From contig JABJED010000137.1 in the NCBI GenBank assembly GCA_018665025.1, forward strand, positions 1 through 37,275: a stretch of 37,275 bases of DNA. Reading direction: 5' to 3'. Made by a program: the position numbers and the translations under genes. Each line of letters begins with the position of its first letter. The first letter of the stretch is position 1. A model generated the notes under the pieces. The model made no database searches. It worked only from the letters and a program-made list of their open reading frames with translations, and was not told the origin of the DNA. This document shows positions 23,184 to 31,922 of the stretch, piece after piece. Source of the DNA: Gammaproteobacteria bacterium. GTDB taxonomy: Bacteria > Pseudomonadota > Gammaproteobacteria > Pseudomonadales > Azotimanducaceae.

Positions 23184-23223
23184 AGCGCAGCTTGACTGCC
23201 ACTATGTAGGAGTAATTCTAGAC

Positions 23224-23457
23224 ATGAGCACCATCGTAGAGCGAGTGACTAAACTGGTATGTGAACAACTTGGTGTAAAGGAAGAGGAGGTAACTTCGGA
23301 AGCTTCCTTCGTTGAAGATCTGGGTGCGGATTCCCTCGACACAGTCGAGCTAGTCATGGCGCTGGAAGAAGAATTCGAAACTGAAATTCCAGACGAAGAA
23401 GCTGAAAAGATTACGACCGTCAAAGAGGCCATCGATTATATCGAAGCCCATAAGTAG
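23224..23457 (+). CDS. acpP: Acyl carrier protein
   Basis: ACP carries growing acyl chains on a phosphopantetheine arm. This 77-residue acidic protein has the DSL motif ([18 protein letters not shown]) with the modified serine at position 37, and the four-helix pattern is intact. ATG 23224 follows TAGGAG about a dozen bases upstream. It is flanked by its own candidate promoter and by a strong intrinsic terminator, which suggests an abundant short acpP transcript, as in E. coli. Confidence 0.98.
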   Translation: MSTIVERVTKLVCEQLGVKEEEVTSEASFVEDLGADSLDTVELVMALEEEFETEIPDEEAEKITTVKEAIDYIEAHK

Positions 23458-23475
23458 TTATTGAAGTTCTAAACG

Positions 23476-23509
23476 AAGCCGCGATCATCACAGGTGATCG
23501 CGGCTTTTT
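23476..23509 (+). terminator. Intrinsic terminator between acpP and fabF
   Basis: AGCCGCGATCA-TCACAGG-TGATCGCGGCT is a perfect 11-bp stem with a 7-base loop, immediately followed by a run of five T. It is a textbook rho-independent terminator that would cap most acpP transcripts and reduce fabF expression. Confidence 0.93.
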
Positions 23510-23559
23510 AGATTATTCCAATACTGTTTCGCTATTTGATCTGATTAGAGGGGACCCGC

Positions 23560-24801
23560 GTGTCTAAACGAAGAGTCGTTGTGACCGGCATGGGGATGCT
23601 TACGCCACTAGGTGTTGATCTTGAATCTTCGTGGCAAGGGCTAACCGCTGGAAAGAGCGGCATCGCACCAATTCAAAGTTTTGATACCACCGATTACCCG
23701 GTTCGTTTTGGCGGTCATGTGCCTGAATTGGATATTTCTGAGTACCTGCCGCGAAAAGAAGCCCGCCGGATGGATGGTTTTATGCAGTATGGCCTGGTCG
23801 CTGGTATTCAGGCTATGCGAGATTCAGGTTTGGAAGTTACTGACGAAAACAGAGACAGAATTGGGGTCGCGGTCGGTTCAGGCATTGGCGGCATTGTCAC
23901 CATCGAGACCTGTCACGATGTGGTTAATAACCGCGGGCCCGCTAAAGTATCCCCATTTTTTGTACCCTCGTGCATTATCAATATGATCGCGGGTCACCTA
24001 TCGATTATGTACGGTCTACAGGGGCCAAATATTGCAATCACTACAGCCTGCACAACAGGTACACATAATATTGGTTTCGGGGCTCGACTCATCGCGGCAG
24101 GTGATGCCGATGCGATGGTGGTTGGTGGAGCGGAGAAATCGACGTCGCCAACTACGATGGCTGGTTTCGCGGCCATGCGAGCCTTATCGACACGTAATGA
24201 GGAACCTGAGCGCGCCAGCCGTCCCTGGGACAGGGACAGGGATGGGTTTGTGTTAAGTGATGCTTCTGCGGTGCTGGTGTTAGAAGAATATGAACAAGCA
24301 AAAACTCGAGGAGCCAGGATCTATTGCGAACTGGCAGGTTTCGGCATGAGTGCGGATGCCTCGCATATAACCTCTCCATCTGAAAATGGGCAGGGCGCTG
24401 CTCGATCAATGCAAAATGCGCTCAATGATGCCGAAATGCCGGCCAGTGAGATTGGCTATATCAACGCTCACGGCACGTCGACTCCGCTGGGTGATATTGC
24501 AGAAACCATGGCGATCAAGACGGTCATGGGTAGCGATGCCAATAATGTCGCGGTCAGCTCAACTAAATCCATGATTGGTCATGCGCTGGGTGCTGCAGGT
24601 TCGGTCGAGGCCGTTATCTGTGTTCTTGCACTTCGCGACCAGGTCGCACCACCAACCATTAATCTGGATAATCCGGACGAAGGGTGTGATCTCGATTACG
24701 TACCGCACCGGGCGAAGGAGATGCCGATCAGGGCGTCTTTATCGAATTCATTCGGGTTTGGCGGTACCAATGGAACCCTGATATTTAAGCAACTGGATTG
24801 A
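23560..24801 (+). CDS. fabF: 3-oxoacyl-ACP synthase II
   Basis: FabF condenses malonyl-ACP with acyl-ACP in chain elongation. It is a thiolase-fold protein of 413 residues with the Cys-His-His triad: Cys164 in [18 protein letters not shown], the histidine of [12 protein letters not shown] and that of [16 protein letters not shown]. The C-terminal [11 protein letters not shown] is the usual glycine-rich loop. GTG 23560 is preceded by GAGGGG at a good distance. The Cys loop reads ACTTGTH rather than the more common ACATGTH, a conservative change. pabC, which often follows, is absent; mltG starts nine bases later. Confidence 0.96.
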   Translation: MSKRRVVVTGMGMLTPLGVDLESSWQGLTAGKSGIAPIQSFDTTDYPVRFGGHVPELDISEYLPRKEARRMDGFMQYGLVAGIQAMRDSGLEVTDENRDRIGVAVGSGIGGIVTIETCHDVVNNRGPAKVSPFFVPSCIINMIAGHLSIMYGLQGPNIAITTACTTGTHNIGFGARLIAAGDADAMVVGGAEKSTSPTTMAGFAAMRALSTRNEEPERASRPWDRDRDGFVLSDASAVLVLEEYEQAKTRGARIYCELAGFGMSADASHITSPSENGQGAARSMQNALNDAEMPASEIGYINAHGTSTPLGDIAETMAIKTVMGSDANNVAVSSTKSMIGHALGAAGSVEAVICVLALRDQVAPPTINLDNPDEGCDLDYVPHRAKEMPIRASLSNSFGFGGTNGTLIFKQLD

Positions 24802-24810
24802 AACACAGTA

Positions 24811-25812
24811 ATGGCCGCTAATTTATTCAAGCTAGCGCTGGCAACTGCGCTGTCGCTGCTGCTCCTGTGCAGCCTGGTTGCGGTATATATCCTCAATCAG
24901 CTTTCAGTACCGGTTTCCGAGGACCGTGTCTTCACCATCGAACCCGGTAGTAATCTATCTGCCATTACAAAGCGCCTGACAAGAGATGACCTGCTACCGG
25001 TTAACAACATCGCATTTAAGGCGTTTGCCTTACTGACTCGTGATGCGGGCTCAATCCAGGCCGGCCAATACCAACTGAAAGCAGGAATGCCTAGTCAGGA
25101 TGTCCTGGCGCTTTTTCGCTCGGGGAAAGTAATCCGGTATCGCATTACTTTTCCTGAGGGGTTGCGCGTAAAGGAATGGCTGGCGAGACTTCAGGATGCC
25201 CCTTACCTTGATCTGAAAACTATTGGAATGACCAGAGAGGAACTGGGTCAGTCACTTGGGTTAACAACAGAACTCGAGGGTTCCCTGTTCCCGGATACGT
25301 ACCAGTACATCCTGGGCGACTCAGACCTGGACATTCTCCGATTAGCCGTTCGAAAAATGAAAGAAGTACTGGGTGACGAATGGAGTGGCCGAGCGATGAC
25401 GGTGATTTCAACTCCCTTTGATGCGTTGATCCTCGCATCTATGATAGAAAAAGAGACAGGATATGGTCCTGACCGGGAGAAGATCGCTTCAGTGTTTCAT
25501 AACCGACTCGACACAGGCATGAAGCTTCAATCAGATCCAACGGTAATCTTTGGCCTGGGCGCTGATTTTGACGGAGACCTTAAAAGATCTCACCTGAAGT
25601 CGGATACCCCCTACAATACCTACACAAGAACGGGTTTACCCCCTGGGCCGATTTGTTCCCCCGGGCGCGCCTCAATCAACGCTGCACTTGGCGGCTCAAG
25701 TCATCCATACTTCTATTTTGTCGCGATGGGTGACGGGAAAAGCCAGTTTTCAGTCAGTCTCGAAGAACACAATAGGGCCGTCAATCGGTACCAGAAAAAG
25801 CGGAAACAATGA
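24811..25812 (+). CDS. mltG: Endolytic murein transglycosylase (MltG/YceG-like)
   Basis: MltG is an inner-membrane-anchored lytic transglycosylase that cuts nascent glycan strands and so sets their length. The 333-residue product has one N-terminal membrane segment (about residues 8-28), then a LysM-like part (FTIEPGSNLSAITKRL), and the catalytic YceG domain. The likely catalytic glutamate lies in LASMIEKETGYGPDREKIASVF, and YNTYTRTGLPPGPICSPG is strongly conserved. ATG 24811 is used; its ribosome binding site is weak. The stop overlaps tmk in ATGA. Confidence 0.95.
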   Translation: MAANLFKLALATALSLLLLCSLVAVYILNQLSVPVSEDRVFTIEPGSNLSAITKRLTRDDLLPVNNIAFKAFALLTRDAGSIQAGQYQLKAGMPSQDVLALFRSGKVIRYRITFPEGLRVKEWLARLQDAPYLDLKTIGMTREELGQSLGLTTELEGSLFPDTYQYILGDSDLDILRLAVRKMKEVLGDEWSGRAMTVISTPFDALILASMIEKETGYGPDREKIASVFHNRLDTGMKLQSDPTVIFGLGADFDGDLKRSHLKSDTPYNTYTRTGLPPGPICSPGRASINAALGGSSHPYFYFVAMGDGKSQFSVSLEEHNRAVNRYQKKRKQ

Positions 25813-26426
25813 CCACAGGAAAGTTCATTACACTTGAAGGCGTTGAAGGTGTTGGGAAATCGACCAACCTGGAGCTGATTTCAGGGTTTGTGAAATCAGG
25901 CGGATACGATGTGCTCGTCACCCGTGAGCCAGGAGGCACAACGCTGGGAGAAAGGGTTCGGGAAATCCTGCTTGATAAAGATGAACACGGGATGACGCCA
26001 ATGGCTGAATTACTTCTAATGTTTGCCGCAAGGGCACAGCATGTTGAAGAAGTAATAAAACCTGCTTTGGCCCGAGGTACCTGGGTTGTTTCTGACCGTT
26101 TTACGGATTCCTCGTATGCCTATCAGGGCGGAGGGAGGCAACTGGGTAACGACGCCGTGGCGGCACTTGAACATCAAGTACTCGGAGGCTTCGGGCCGGA
26201 TCTCGTCATTATTCTTGATCTCGATGTGCAGGCAGGACTGGAAAGGGCAAGCAAAGTGTCTGAAGCGGACAGATTTGAATCAGAGGAGAGGGCGTTTTTT
26301 GAGCGAGTAAGAGCGGCATTTGTCAGTCGTTCCAGTGAACCTGGATATCACCTGGTCGATGCTGCCCGTCCCCTCATCGATGTGCAGGCAGACATTACCA
26401 CTATCATAAAAGAACTATTCGAATGA
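25809..26426 (+). CDS. tmk: Thymidylate kinase
   Basis: Tmk phosphorylates dTMP to dTDP. The 205-residue protein has the P-loop GVEGVGKST, the REPGGT dTMP-contact motif and DRFTDSSYAYQGGGR. The LID segment (EADRFESEERAFFERVR) carries an arginine-containing pattern close to the E. coli type. It overlaps both neighbours by four bases (ATGA), so mltG-tmk-holB is a coupled unit. Confidence 0.96.
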   Translation: MTTGKFITLEGVEGVGKSTNLELISGFVKSGGYDVLVTREPGGTTLGERVREILLDKDEHGMTPMAELLLMFAARAQHVEEVIKPALARGTWVVSDRFTDSSYAYQGGGRQLGNDAVAALEHQVLGGFGPDLVIILDLDVQAGLERASKVSEADRFESEERAFFERVRAAFVSRSSEPGYHLVDAARPLIDVQADITTIIKELFE

Positions 26427-27382
26427 TAGCCTCGCTGCCCTGGCAGGCTTCATCATGGCAGCGAGTCTGTGCCCAGATAGCCGATGGGAAAATGCCACAT
26501 GGAATTCTGCTCGCTGGGCCATCTGACTCAGGGAAGGCTAACTTTGCCGCTGGTTTAGGTGCTTACCTGTTATGTCGCGGACACGACAAACCGTGCGGTG
26601 AATGTCGCCAATGTAACCTCGTTGCGGCGGGTACACACCCGGACCTCCTGGAAGTAACGCTTGAAGACGCAAAGCAGATTCGTATTGAACAGATTAGAGA
26701 GCTCATTCACTGGGCGACCCAGACTTCTCAACAGGGTGGATACAAGGTTTGTATCATCAACCCTGCGGATAAGCTAAATGTCCAGTCTGCAAATGCGCTC
26801 TTAAAAGTTCTGGAAGAACCACCACCCAAGACGCTGATATGCCTGGTATCGGATCAACCTACGCGTTTACTGCCGACCTTGCGAAGTCGCTGTCAGCGGA
26901 TTGACCTGGGTTCACCTTCCCAACAGGAAGCCGTCGTATGGTTGCAGGGTCAAATGGATTCCTCTGCTGATGTTGAATTGCTATTGGGCATTGCCGGCGG
27001 TATGCCGCTCCGAGTGCTGAACTCTATTGATGAGGATTACCTAAAGCTAAGGCAAGAACTGGCTTCACACCTGGTCCCATTATCTGAGGGGGTCAGGTCT
27101 CCGATTCAGGTGGCTGCATTGATGGCCAAAGAAGAGGTGGGGCGTGTTCTTGAACTGCTCTATCAACTTGTTTCAGACTCGATCGCTTTCACGCTGTCTG
27201 GTGGCAAGGTGATTAAAAACAGGGATTTAAGTGAAACCATCGAGCAATACAGCAACCTGACATCTGTTGCGAACAGATACAAATTATTGGATCACATCAG
27301 CGAGGCCCAGGGCCAACTTAACGGAACTTCCAATCCAAATGGCCAGATGCTGCTGGAAGGGGTGTTTGTCAAAGCTGGTTAA
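26423..27382 (+). CDS. holB: DNA polymerase III subunit delta'
   Basis: This is the clamp-loader stator subunit delta', an AAA+ protein of 319 residues. The P-loop region is degenerate (LAGPSDSGKANFA), as usual for delta'. A zinc module with four cysteines follows (LCRGHDKPCGECRQC). VCIINPADKLNVQSANALLKVLEEPP and TRLLPTLRSRCQRI (sensor and arginine regions) are clear. The start ATG overlaps the tmk stop. Its position before pilZ is the Pseudomonas-type order. Confidence 0.95.
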   Translation: MIASLPWQASSWQRVCAQIADGKMPHGILLAGPSDSGKANFAAGLGAYLLCRGHDKPCGECRQCNLVAAGTHPDLLEVTLEDAKQIRIEQIRELIHWATQTSQQGGYKVCIINPADKLNVQSANALLKVLEEPPPKTLICLVSDQPTRLLPTLRSRCQRIDLGSPSQQEAVVWLQGQMDSSADVELLLGIAGGMPLRVLNSIDEDYLKLRQELASHLVPLSEGVRSPIQVAALMAKEEVGRVLELLYQLVSDSIAFTLSGGKVIKNRDLSETIEQYSNLTSVANRYKLLDHISEAQGQLNGTSNPNGQMLLEGVFVKAG

Positions 27383-27492
27383 GTCGTTGCGAACCACTAT
27401 TTCGTTCTGGTGATCTATTGTCATCATTCGCGGCTTGAAGATTAGAAACTCATAGGGCATGATCTCGAACATCACATTCCAGGTAAGTAGCT

Positions 27493-27849
27493 ATGGCGAA
27501 GCTAGCCCGGGGCGGCGGCAAGAAAACCATGATCGCCCTGACGATCAGGGACAAGGTCGTGCTACATAACTATTACATGCCATTTATCAAAAATGGTGGC
27601 TTGTTCATTGCGAACCGAACCGAATACGATCTGGAAGACGATGTCTTTATCCTGCTAAGCCTGATGGACGAATCCGAGAAGATTCCGGTAGCAGGCAAAG
27701 TCGTTTGGATAGCCAGGAAAGGGGTCAAGAGCCCACACATTCCGGGTGTCGGGATTCAGTTCAGCGACCCTGATAATATTGCGAAAGATAAGATCGAAAC
27801 CTACCTGGCGGGCAGCCTCAACTCCGTGAACGCAACAGCTACTATGTAG
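27493..27849 (+). CDS. pilZ: PilZ domain protein, type IV pilus biogenesis type
   Basis: This 118-residue protein begins with a basic tail, followed by a PilZ fold: LTIRDKVVLHNYYMPFIKNGGLFI, then the strand pairs ending in GKVVWIARKG and GVGIQF. In Pseudomonas the gene beside holB encodes the pilus PilZ, which lacks the RxxxR c-di-GMP site; no such motif is clear here either, so it probably works in pilus assembly without binding c-di-GMP. ATG 27493 is used; ATG 27529 would drop the basic tail. It is followed by a T-rich repeat instead of the tatD gene often found next. Confidence 0.9.
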   Translation: MAKLARGGGKKTMIALTIRDKVVLHNYYMPFIKNGGLFIANRTEYDLEDDVFILLSLMDESEKIPVAGKVVWIARKGVKSPHIPGVGIQFSDPDNIAKDKIETYLAGSLNSVNATATM

Positions 27850-27910
27850 CTTTGTTTTGTAGCTTTGTTTTGTAGCTCTTTTTGCTTAGCTTTTTTTTCT
27901 TAGCTTTTGG
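27847..27910. repeat. T-rich degenerate tandem repeat after pilZ
   Basis: TAGCTTTGTTTTG occurs twice in perfect tandem (27847 and 27860), followed by three looser units beginning TAGCTCTTTTT (27873), TAGCTTTTTTTT (27887) and TAGCTTTTGG (27901). The first copy includes the pilZ stop codon. The T-tracts might help end transcription of the pilZ operon, but no stable stem precedes them. Confidence 0.75.
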
Positions 27911-27955
27911 CTGCAGATTAGTCTGCTAAACCGCTTAACCAAAAAATAGCGCTAT

Positions 27956-28894
27956 TCAAGCGGCAGGATCATTCCTGTAGGTGAACCAGGTCGTTTCAAC
28001 CTGATGGTGAATTCTTGCAAGATCCAGCTGAACCTCATCAATAAACCAATGCAATTCACCGCTGGAGAATAAGTCGATCACATTTGAGTTTTTGATTCTT
28101 CGTTGAGCAAGATTAGTTGCTCGCTGTGGTTCGTCCGATAGTGGTAACTGCTCACAACATTCGGAGACCTCGTCCAGACAAAAGTCGACAGACCTTGGGA
28201 AGTGTTCATCCCGCAACAGGAAGTCTGCGACATCCTCTCCATTCACATGATCATCAACGTGCTGTCGATACATCTGGTAACCGGAGACTGACATTAGAAG
28301 GCTTGTCCAAAGTAACCGTTCATAATCTACAAGCTCGGTATGCTTTGGATTATTTAGATTGTAACAACCGATATCGAGTATACGCGTTGTCATATCTGCG
28401 CGCTCAAGCTTACGACCCAGTTTCATGAAGTTGAACGCCTGGGTTACGCTCATGCAACCTGTCAAATATCCGGTGAACTCATGACAACGACCGATGACTT
28501 CACCGAGAAACGCATCCCGTCCTTCGCGTTTGAGCGGTTTTTTCAGGTTGTTTTCTACAAAGTGGTGGAGTTTATTGATTTTTTCCCACGCTTCCCTGGG
28601 CATGATTTCACGGCTTGTCCGAGCATTTTCCCTGGCATTCTTCAGTGCGGTTCGGATAGACGATGTCTCACCCTGGGTCAGAAACTTGACGACGTTCTGT
28701 TCATTCTCCAGTTGATAAGTCTCGTGGAAGTTATCCTTGTCACCGGTAATGTCGATCAGGCTTGCCCAGACATGCTTTGAGTTAGGCAAGTCCAGTGCGA
28801 GGTTCGTATTAACTCTTAACAGAAGCGCGGTACTTTCCACGCGCTCCATATATCGGCCTATCCAGAACATCCTTTCTGCAACACGAGACAACAT
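27956..28894 (-). CDS. Alpha-E domain protein (DUF403)
   Basis: This 312-residue helical protein begins MLSRVAERMFWIGRYMERVE, the hallmark of the alpha-E family; LGRKLERADMTTRILDIGCYNL is the second conserved motif. These proteins are encoded together with a circularly permuted ATP-grasp enzyme and are thought to act in a peptide-ligation or modification pathway whose product is unknown. The ATG overlaps the stop of the ATP-grasp gene by one base (TAATG), and GGGGAG precedes it. The third usual partner, a transglutaminase-like protease, is not present here. The distance to pilZ is about 100 bases and the genes converge. Confidence 0.93.
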   Translation of the reverse strand: MLSRVAERMFWIGRYMERVESTALLLRVNTNLALDLPNSKHVWASLIDITGDKDNFHETYQLENEQNVVKFLTQGETSSIRTALKNARENARTSREIMPREAWEKINKLHHFVENNLKKPLKREGRDAFLGEVIGRCHEFTGYLTGCMSVTQAFNFMKLGRKLERADMTTRILDIGCYNLNNPKHTELVDYERLLWTSLLMSVSGYQMYRQHVDDHVNGEDVADFLLRDEHFPRSVDFCLDEVSECCEQLPLSDEPQRATNLAQRRIKNSNVIDLFSSGELHWFIDEVQLDLARIHHQVETTWFTYRNDPAA

Positions 28895-30342
28895 TAGCGA
28901 GTTCTCCCCGGCAGGTCGATTATCCAGGTGTCCTTACTGCCACCGCCCTGCGAGGAATTCACAATCAGTGATCCTTTTACCAACGCTACCCGTGTTAGTC
29001 CTCCGGCAGTCACAAAGCTCCGGTCGCTCTGCAGGATGAAAGGCCTGAGATCTACATGCCGCGGTTCTATCGAGTTACCCGACAGGGTTGGCACAGTAGA
29101 GAGATTAATAATTGGCTGAGCGATGAAGTTTCTCGGGTTTGATTTGATCTGTCGGCGCATCTCTGACGTTCGGCGTTTGGTCTCTGTTGGGCCAATGTAC
29201 ATGCCATATCCGCCAGATTCATCAGCAGGTTTAACCACAAGGTTTTCCATGTTTTCCAGAACGTGTTTCATTTGTTGCTTGTCAGAACACATGTAGCTGG
29301 GCACGTTAGGCAGGATGGGATCTTCGTCGAGGTAGTACTTAATCATTGCGGGTACGTAGGTATAGACCACTTTGTCATCCGCAACGCCTGCTCCTGGCGC
29401 GTTGGCAAGGGCGACGTTACCTTTTCTCCACGCGCGCATCAGTCCTTTTACGCCGAGAATTGAGTCTTTGTGGAAGACTTCCGGGTCGAGAAATAAATCA
29501 TCAACTCGCCGGTAGATGACATCGACGCGACTGAGTCCCTCAACGGTTTTCATATAAACGCAATCGTCGTCGCCAACCACCAGGTCCCGGCCCTCCACCA
29601 GTTCAGCCCCCATGCGTTGGGCCAGGAAGGAATGCTCGAAATAGGCAGAGTTGAAGATGCCTGGAGTCAGTACGACCACCTCCGGCAGATCTTTGGGCCG
29701 CGGTGAAATAGAGCTCAAGGTATCCAGTAACTGGGCCGGGTAGTTGTCCATGGGTAGAATCGAGTATTTTTCAAATAGCTCTGGAAGAACCTTTTTGGAG
29801 ATATTCCTGTTTTCAAGCATGTAGGAAACCCCCGAAGGAACTCGCAGGTTGTCTTCAAGCACATAAACTGTGCCGTCGCTATCCCTGATGATGTCCGAGC
29901 CACAAACATGAGCCCAGACACCATGTGCCGGTTTCATCCCCTCACACATTGCCCGATAATTTTTTGAAGTTTTGAGAAGTTCTTCAGGTACCACTTTATC
30001 TTTAAGGATCTTGCGGTCGTTATAGACGTCATTGATAAAGGCATTAAGTGCACGAAGACGCTGAATGAGCCCCTTTTCTATGTGATCCCATTCTTTCCGC
30101 ATTATTGTTCGCGGGATGATATCGAATGGCCATTCCCGATCAATGTTCTGGCCTTCAGAGTAGATGGTGAAACTTATACCAAGAGACCTGATTGTAAGCT
30201 CGGCGTCGTGCCGCAGGGCGTTTAGTTCGGCCGGCGTTTTTGATTTGAGGAATTTACTGAGTTCGCCCAGCCCTGACCGAGCCTTTCCCGACGAGAACAA
30301 TTCATCATAGGTTTTATTATTGCCATAGCCGCGTATCTGCAT
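28894..30342 (-). CDS. Circularly permuted type 2 ATP-grasp protein (DUF404/DUF407)
   Basis: This is a predicted ATP-dependent carboxylate-amine ligase of 482 residues. Family motifs are VWAHVCGSDIIRDSDGTVYVLEDNLRVPSGVSYMLENR, VVLTPGIFNSAYFEHSFLAQ, LVEGRDLVV and VVKPADESGGYGMYIGP; the last two are the ATP-binding and metal-binding parts in permuted order. The product of the pathway is not known. It is translationally coupled to the alpha-E gene. The ATG at 30342 has no strong ribosome binding site, and the acetyltransferase gene ends 17 bases upstream on the same strand. Confidence 0.94.
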   Translation of the reverse strand: MQIRGYGNNKTYDELFSSGKARSGLGELSKFLKSKTPAELNALRHDAELTIRSLGISFTIYSEGQNIDREWPFDIIPRTIMRKEWDHIEKGLIQRLRALNAFINDVYNDRKILKDKVVPEELLKTSKNYRAMCEGMKPAHGVWAHVCGSDIIRDSDGTVYVLEDNLRVPSGVSYMLENRNISKKVLPELFEKYSILPMDNYPAQLLDTLSSISPRPKDLPEVVVLTPGIFNSAYFEHSFLAQRMGAELVEGRDLVVGDDDCVYMKTVEGLSRVDVIYRRVDDLFLDPEVFHKDSILGVKGLMRAWRKGNVALANAPGAGVADDKVVYTYVPAMIKYYLDEDPILPNVPSYMCSDKQQMKHVLENMENLVVKPADESGGYGMYIGPTETKRRTSEMRRQIKSNPRNFIAQPIINLSTVPTLSGNSIEPRHVDLRPFILQSDRSFVTAGGLTRVALVKGSLIVNSSQGGGSKDTWIIDLPGRTR

Positions 30343-30358
30343 CAGGTATGGGTACTCA

Positions 30359-30823
30359 TTACTTGAATTCTTCTTCCATGATTCTGTAATGGGTTTCGAT
30401 CATTCCCAGTTTTTTGTAGGTCTGTTGTGCTGTTGTGTTGTCTTTTTCGACATATAGTCTGATACCACACACGCCAGGCGCAGCGGAAGCAAGGCCCTTT
30501 ACATGCGAGTACATCGCAGTGAACACACCCTTCGCTCGATGTGAAGGTGCGACGAACACACTTTGAATCCACCAGAACAAACTATTGCGCCAGTCGCTCC
30601 ACTCGTATGTGATCGCCAGGCATCCGACGACTTCGCCCTGATCCAACGCCACCAGGTAGAACCCAAGGGAGCTATCGCGAAGGATTGCATTAATGCCAGG
30701 GTGAATTTTATCCCAGGGTAAATTCTTGCCTTCGGTCTCAATCGCCATCGCCTGATTGAACTCAGCAATAACTTCAGTGTGCTCCGAGCTTGCTTGTACT
30801 ACTTGTATATCCATTGCGCGCAT
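30359..30823 (-). CDS. GNAT family N-acetyltransferase
   Basis: This 154-residue acetyl-CoA-dependent acyltransferase contains LVALDQGEVVGCLAITYEWSDWRN (strand pair) and WIQSVFVAPSHRAKGVFTAMY (acetyl-CoA pyrophosphate loop, R-x-K-G variant of Q/R-x-x-G-x-G/A). IRLYVEKDNTTAQQTYKKLGM is the C-terminal GNAT signature. The substrate is unknown. ATG 30823 is used, with ATG 30814 possible. It is co-oriented and close to the ATP-grasp gene and may belong to that operon. Confidence 0.88.
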   Translation of the reverse strand: MRAMDIQVVQASSEHTEVIAEFNQAMAIETEGKNLPWDKIHPGINAILRDSSLGFYLVALDQGEVVGCLAITYEWSDWRNSLFWWIQSVFVAPSHRAKGVFTAMYSHVKGLASAAPGVCGIRLYVEKDNTTAQQTYKKLGMIETHYRIMEEEFK

Positions 30824-31471
30824 TATAAACAGATCAATCCATTATAGGCGGGTCAACATGGCCAAATGACCGATGTTCGTGCTTTTCTTTTTCGTATTCA
30901 GAGGGTCGGCATTGTACTTGTTGGTATTTCCAGTTGTCGATAAACGAAAGTTAACCGAGATTGCTGTGTTAACAAGCGTCATTAGCTTGTCAGGATTGTC
31001 AGTCATCAAATCAACCGGGTTGACCCCAAAGTCTCTAATCTCATCGCCGCTATTAGCGGTAATCTTACTTCAAGTTATGAAACACCTCTGAGGTGGCGCG
31101 GGAAGAGTGAGCTTTGACTTTGACGTGTGTTGAGTGATTGAAATACCTGCTGGCTATAACGGTAGCTTCGGCTCCTGAATCATCCCGGCAACCTCTGCAA
31201 CGAAATCGGTTTTCGCGCGCGGCCCGTTTGCGAAGCCAGAGGTTTTCTGCAGCAATACTGGTGGTCATGGTGATCTTCAACAGGCTAAAGGTAGAGGCGT
31301 TTATGATTTGGCTATACGGGGTCAACGGCCTGCTGATTTTGGCAGCGATGCCTGGTTGGCGTTACCCAACCGGGGTTCGATCTTTCTCCATCTGATCTGT
31401 AGGTCGATCATTCATGCTAACTCATCGATACAGTGCAAGAAAATACTTTAATAATATAATTTAAAACATTG
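30824..31471. other. 648-base gap without a supported gene
   Basis: Short ORFs on both strands (30873-31091, 31138-31395, 31065-31325) show no family signature, plausible start or ribosome binding site. Three places share a GTTGACCC/GGGTCAAC-type core (30849, 31018, 31319), one of them as GGGTTGACCCC, and a hairpin GGTTGG…CCAACC lies near 31352-31369. These look like the debris of small palindromic elements, but I cannot name one. The last 60 bases (31440-31490) are strongly AT-rich. Confidence 0.4.
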
Positions 31472-31744
31472 TTATATATCATGATTATTCAAAATATATA
31501 GCGTGCGGCTGGCGATGTCAGCGTCCTTAAGGAAGCCAATAGCACTGATCAGGGGCTGCGGTGCATGCTCTTCCTCGAGTTCAATTTCCCATTTCTGGAG
31601 TTGGCTAAGCCGTTGTGACTGGGGAAGTGCCAGCAGCGTTAACAAATTCTGCCGAATGGTTTGATCTTCCAGAGCTGCCTGTATGAGGGCGACAAATTCT
31701 TTGTCCTTGCGTTTTCCGAAGAGGTTATTAAGAACATTTTGCAT
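31472..31744 (-). CDS. Small hypothetical protein
   Basis: The product has 90 residues and I do not recognise the family. It begins MQNVLNNLFGKRKDKEFVALIQAA and is helical, with leucine- and glutamine-rich stretches and an acidic EIELEEEHAP segment; the later part (PLISAIGFLKDADIASRTLYIL) also looks folded. No membrane segment or signal peptide is present. The composition is protein-like and the - strand ATG at 31744 is divergent from the molybdenum hydroxylase operon, so it could be a regulator or unrelated. Ribosome binding site is weak (GAAAG). It may be real, but this rests only on composition and placement. Confidence 0.5.
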   Translation of the reverse strand: MQNVLNNLFGKRKDKEFVALIQAALEDQTIRQNLLTLLALPQSQRLSQLQKWEIELEEEHAPQPLISAIGFLKDADIASRTLYILNNHDI

Positions 31745-31922
31745 CGGCTTTCAGCTCATTGACCGAAATGAATTTTATGATTGTACAACACGGTCTGATG
31801 CCAGTTTGTCGTGGTGCGATCCGGCACCGCGTGGTATATATACGCTCCTTTATAACATCCGGCATAGCAACGGTCACGAAGCCTTGCTTGCCGTAGATTC
31901 GCGACGTTCAACAGGAGGAAAG

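Noticed and set aside
31360-31395. tRNA T-arm-like GGGGTTCGATC
   Set aside because: The bases after the loop do not pair with the stem and no acceptor, D or anticodon arm can be built around it.
31683-31922. 80-residue N-terminal extension of the FAD subunit
   Set aside because: The open frame is accidental: the extension overlaps the opposite gene, has no family similarity, and a strong AGGAGG precedes ATG 31923.
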